From G963677085 sp963677085 (GTDB lineage Bacteria > Planctomycetota > Planctomycetia > Pirellulales > Thermoguttaceae): a DNA stretch of 64,000 bases. The position numbers and the translations under genes are program-made. Location: assembly GCA_963677085.2 (NCBI GenBank), contig CAXXFH010000005.1:124001-188000 (forward strand), written 5' to 3'. Positions 61,512 through 64,000 of the stretch are shown piece after piece (position 1 is the first letter of the stretch; the number at the start of each line of letters is the position of its first letter). The notes under the pieces are model-generated. The model had not been told where the DNA came from, did not search any database, and saw only the letters and a program-made list of their open reading frames with translations.

Positions 61512-62045
61512 TTACGTAGCCAATGCCACGAGTACCACGGCGACCATGACGGCGCCGAGCAGTGCTTTGGCGAGTGTGCCCAACAGACGTCCCCAGAAGG
61601 CGGCCTTTCCGATCTCCCAACTTGCGCCGAGTTCCCGGCCCTTCCATTTTTCGCCCAGGATAGCGCCGATTAGGGCTCCCAATCCGCCAAAGAGAACGGC
61701 GGCGATAAGGGAACCCACGATCGGCACGGGGATTCCCACGAAGACTCCCGCGAGCCCGCCCAGGATCGACCCGAGCAAAGCAAGTACAGCGCCGCGTTTG
61801 CTACCCCCTTGCCGGGCCGCTCCCGCTGCGCTTGCTATGGTCTCAGTCACTTCGCCCAACGCGGCGAGGACGAGCAGGACTACGACCACCGACCATCCGA
61901 ACGACGTCGGAGCGTCTTTGGGAATCAGCCACACGTAGATTCCCGTAGCGGCGACCATCAGCCAATTGCCCGGCATACCGATCAACGTCAGCAGCCAGGC
62001 GGCCAGAACGCCGACGGCCAATAAGATTGCCCAGAAAAGCGTCAC
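61512..62045 (-). CDS. DUF456-family membrane protein
   Basis: A 177-residue protein. A GTG at 62045 is chosen as start because GGAGGT lies just upstream; longer in-frame starts exist. It has five or six hydrophobic segments, with the DUF456 opening FWAILLAVGVLAAWLLTLIGMPGNWLMV and a glycine-rich middle (GSKRGAVLALLGSILGGLAGVFVGIPVPIVGSLIAAVLFGGLGALIGAIL). The role of the family is unknown; it is a small inner-membrane protein in many bacteria. It converges with the NUDIX gene. Confidence 0.85.
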   Translation of the reverse strand: MTLFWAILLAVGVLAAWLLTLIGMPGNWLMVAATGIYVWLIPKDAPTSFGWSVVVVLLVLAALGEVTETIASAAGAARQGGSKRGAVLALLGSILGGLAGVFVGIPVPIVGSLIAAVLFGGLGALIGAILGEKWKGRELGASWEIGKAAFWGRLLGTLAKALLGAVMVAVVLVALAT

Positions 62046-62421
62046 AGGAACCTCCGGGTAACCCAAGGATGGGTACTCTGTTGCAAACGTGCAGACGGCA
62101 ATAATGTGTGCCGCCAATGCGGTTGTGCGTCTTCTACCGCGCGAAGATCGGTTTGTCCAGCCGGGGGGGCGAATGGGGATAGTCGCATAGGGTTAATAAC
62201 CCTAGTTGTGTGATAACGCAGGCATCGTCCCCCTGTATTCTTCGGGGAAAGCGCAAACGTAATGTGGCAAGGCACATGCCGCGGGGCCGGAGGCACTTGA
62301 TAAATATCAGAGAAATTCCACCTCGCCCCGTTGCGGCGCGGGAAGCATCGCCGTATCTTGGTGGCCTGGTTACTTACTGTTAGGGTGAAGTTCATCACCG
62401 AAAAGACGTAGGTGTCAGGCG
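62046..62421. other. divergent intergenic region
   Basis: About 375 bases between the DUF456 and DUF1559 genes. I see no gene. AGGTG at about 62410 supports the ATG at 62422. Confidence 0.4.
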
Positions 62422-63501
62422 ATGTTGAGAAAACACTCTCTGTGTGTCTGTGTCGCAATGCGTTGGCTTCTCGGTTCTCGAACGCGTACGGGCCGGGCGG
62501 TTGGCCATTTCCCTCCGTTCGGGCGGCCGGAGGAGGGCGTCAAGGGATTCACGCTGGTCGAACTCCTCGTGGTCATTGCCATCATCGGCGTTCTTATCGG
62601 CCTATTGCTACCAGCCGTGCAGGCAGCCCGTGAAGCGGCGCGGCGGATGCAGTGTACGAACAACTTGAAGCAACTCGGCTTGGCGTTGCACGGCTATGCC
62701 ACTTGTGTCGGGGTGTTTCCGCCCGGTTGTGTCATGGTTGCCGGTGTCGATCCTGGCGGGGATCCGTGGTTGGAGGCCGCCGAGACGGGATGTGGGACCG
62801 GCAAGCATGGCACAAGCTGGGTGTTGATGATCCTGCCGTACCTGGAGCAGCAGGCGCTCTACTCGCAGTGGGATTTCGGCAAGAACGTAATCGGTAACGC
62901 GGACCTGGCGCAATGTGACATTGCTGGTATGTATTGTCCGACACGTCGCAACGGTCTTCGTGCCGGCGACGAGCAATTTCTCCTGGTTGGCGACTGGACG
63001 GGCGGCGGCAACGACTACGGCGGCTGCCTGGGGGCGGGCAACGGCTTCAAAAACACCCGCGAAAGCGGCTCGCGGGGTCATCGCTTCTCGAACGAAACGA
63101 TCGACAAGTTCAAGTGGTATAACCCTTGCCGCATCGGGATGTTCGTTCCCAACCGAAGCACGCACTTCGGCAGAATACGCGACGGCACGTCGAACACGAT
63201 CATGACCGGAGAACTTCAGCGACTGCAAGGTGAGAGGGACCAACAGCGAAGCGAGGACGGTTGGGCGGTCGGCGGCGCGTCGACGCTTTTCACCACGGCC
63301 ATGGCGGAAAATGGCAACGCCGTCTACCAGACGGGTGGAATCAACAACGGATTCTTCGAGGCAGCCGGCAGCGATCATCCGGGCGGCGTCAACTTCGGCA
63401 TGGCCGACGGTTCCGTGCGTTTCATTAGCGAGAACATCCGTTCGGAAACTATCTATTACCTGGGCAGTATCGCAGACGGGGAGGTTGTTGAAATCCCGTA
63501 A
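62422..63501 (+). CDS. DUF1559 protein with prepilin-type leader
   Basis: A 359-residue protein. A 42-residue basic leader precedes the prepilin peptidase site and helix: KGFTLVELLVVIAIIGVLIGLL. The next segment PAVQAAREAARRMQCTNNLKQLGLALHGY is the DUF1559 hallmark (usually SxxNLKQIGLA). The C-terminal H-x9-DG motif is present as HPGGVNFGMADGSVRF. Planctomycete genomes hold dozens of these secreted pseudopilin-like proteins, of unknown function. The lipoprotein gene follows on the same strand, 46 bases later. Confidence 0.95.
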   Translation: MLRKHSLCVCVAMRWLLGSRTRTGRAVGHFPPFGRPEEGVKGFTLVELLVVIAIIGVLIGLLLPAVQAAREAARRMQCTNNLKQLGLALHGYATCVGVFPPGCVMVAGVDPGGDPWLEAAETGCGTGKHGTSWVLMILPYLEQQALYSQWDFGKNVIGNADLAQCDIAGMYCPTRRNGLRAGDEQFLLVGDWTGGGNDYGGCLGAGNGFKNTRESGSRGHRFSNETIDKFKWYNPCRIGMFVPNRSTHFGRIRDGTSNTIMTGELQRLQGERDQQRSEDGWAVGGASTLFTTAMAENGNAVYQTGGINNGFFEAAGSDHPGGVNFGMADGSVRFISENIRSETIYYLGSIADGEVVEIP

Positions 63502-63547
63502 TGTTTCGGTCAAGTGATTCGTATCCAAGTGATGCGGGGAGGCAGCA

Positions 63548-63937
63548 ATGTACGCAAACCGACGTTGGTTGATCTTGGGGGCTACGCTCGTTGGGTTGGG
63601 CGTCGTTGGTTGTGGTGGCGATCGACCGACGTTAGGGCGTGTTGCGGGGCGGGTGACCCTCGACGGCAAGGCGTTGCCCGAGGCCCGCATAACGTTTTCC
63701 CCGGTCGAAGTCGAACGGGGGCGGGAGTCGGTGGGGGTGACCGACACCGACGGCAATTACGAGGTGATCTACATCCGCGACATCAAAGGAGCGAGCGTTG
63801 GGCAACACGTGGTTCGGATTTCTCGCTACGAGCACGACAGAGAGATGGTTCCCGCTCGGTACAACTCGCGCTCGACATTGACTCGTGATGTGACGTCGGG
63901 CTCGCAACAGATCGACTTCGAACTCCTTTCGGATTGA
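63548..63937 (+). CDS. carboxypeptidase-regulatory-like lipoprotein
   Basis: A 129-residue lipoprotein. A short signal (~1-21) ends in the lipobox LGVVGC with the modified Cys at ~22. The mature part is one beta-sandwich of the carboxypeptidase D regulatory/transthyretin type: GRVAGRVTLDGKALPEARITF, TDTDGNYEV, HVVRISRYE. Such proteins regularly follow DUF1559 genes in planctomycetes. It is complete, with its stop 63 bases before the window end. Confidence 0.9.
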   Translation: MYANRRWLILGATLVGLGVVGCGGDRPTLGRVAGRVTLDGKALPEARITFSPVEVERGRESVGVTDTDGNYEVIYIRDIKGASVGQHVVRISRYEHDREMVPARYNSRSTLTRDVTSGSQQIDFELLSD

Positions 63938-64000
63938 CATTGCGCGTAAAATATGTCTGCCGCTGGGTTGTGTTTCAGAGCGGCCATGACCCCGAAAACC

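Noticed and set aside
62260..62280. Sigma-54 promoter before the DUF1559 gene (TGGCAAGGCACATGC)
   Set aside because: The GG-GC spacing is right, but two consensus positions fail and the site is about 145 bases from the start.

Overview
The window reads as a piece of a Planctomycetota chromosome, most likely of the Pirellulales type. The marks are a prepilin-leader DUF1559 protein paired with a small carboxypeptidase-regulatory-like lipoprotein (62.4-63.9 kb), a XylR-type regulator beside large secreted sugar-binding and FAD proteins, a PEP-CTERM protein, several PQQ-type propellers, and intergenic DNA full of short structured repeats. There is no rRNA, tRNA, CRISPR array, transposase or phage module that I can see. 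This taxonomic call rests on family knowledge and was not computed.

Layout. 0-5 kb: the 3' part of a HemW-like radical SAM gene, an MFS permease, an RraA-like aldolase and an ABC-2 permease without its ATPase. 5.5-8 kb: two planctomycete-type membrane proteins of unknown role. 8-25 kb: a polysaccharide-degradation locus made of a XylR/AraC regulator, two large secreted proteins with related N-terminal modules, two paralogous clan-A-like glycosidases, a PEP-CTERM alpha/beta hydrolase, a GH115-like protein and a GH28 pectinase. 25.5-36.7 kb: a tightly packed redox operon, mostly joined by 4-base start/stop overlaps. It encodes propellers, a Tat-type cysteine-rich small protein, a Tat-type polyferredoxin, a NapH-like membrane ferredoxin, a NuoE-NuoF (HydC-HydB-like) fusion and a 2Fe-2S/FAD protein that seems to lack an NAD(P)H domain. 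36.9-46.8 kb, minus strand: a FixJ-like regulator, then an RND pump with its adaptor, a two-gene CydA-like oxidase with fused cytochrome c, two small membrane proteins and a zf-HC2 anti-sigma-like protein. 47-64 kb: a glycosyltransferase behind a very good sigma-54 promoter match, a PAS histidine kinase, small unknown proteins, an O6-alkylguanine methyltransferase, a secreted beta-helix enzyme, RtcA, nicotinate phosphoribosyltransferase with a NUDIX hydrolase, a DUF456 protein and the DUF1559/lipoprotein pair.

The redox operon is the best candidate for an undescribed system. Its cytoplasmic NADH-reactive part resembles the HydBC core of FMN-based bifurcating enzymes. Its membrane and exported iron-sulfur proteins suggest that electrons pass to or from the cell envelope.

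The second strong theme is repeats. A ~100-base palindromic family (five copies) supplies the TAA stop codon of three unrelated genes. A ~105-base family (six full or partial copies) sits beside genes. A pair of ~140-base inverted repeats brackets one glycosidase gene exactly. All coordinates and motif readings were made by eye, and family names come from remembered motifs rather than searches.
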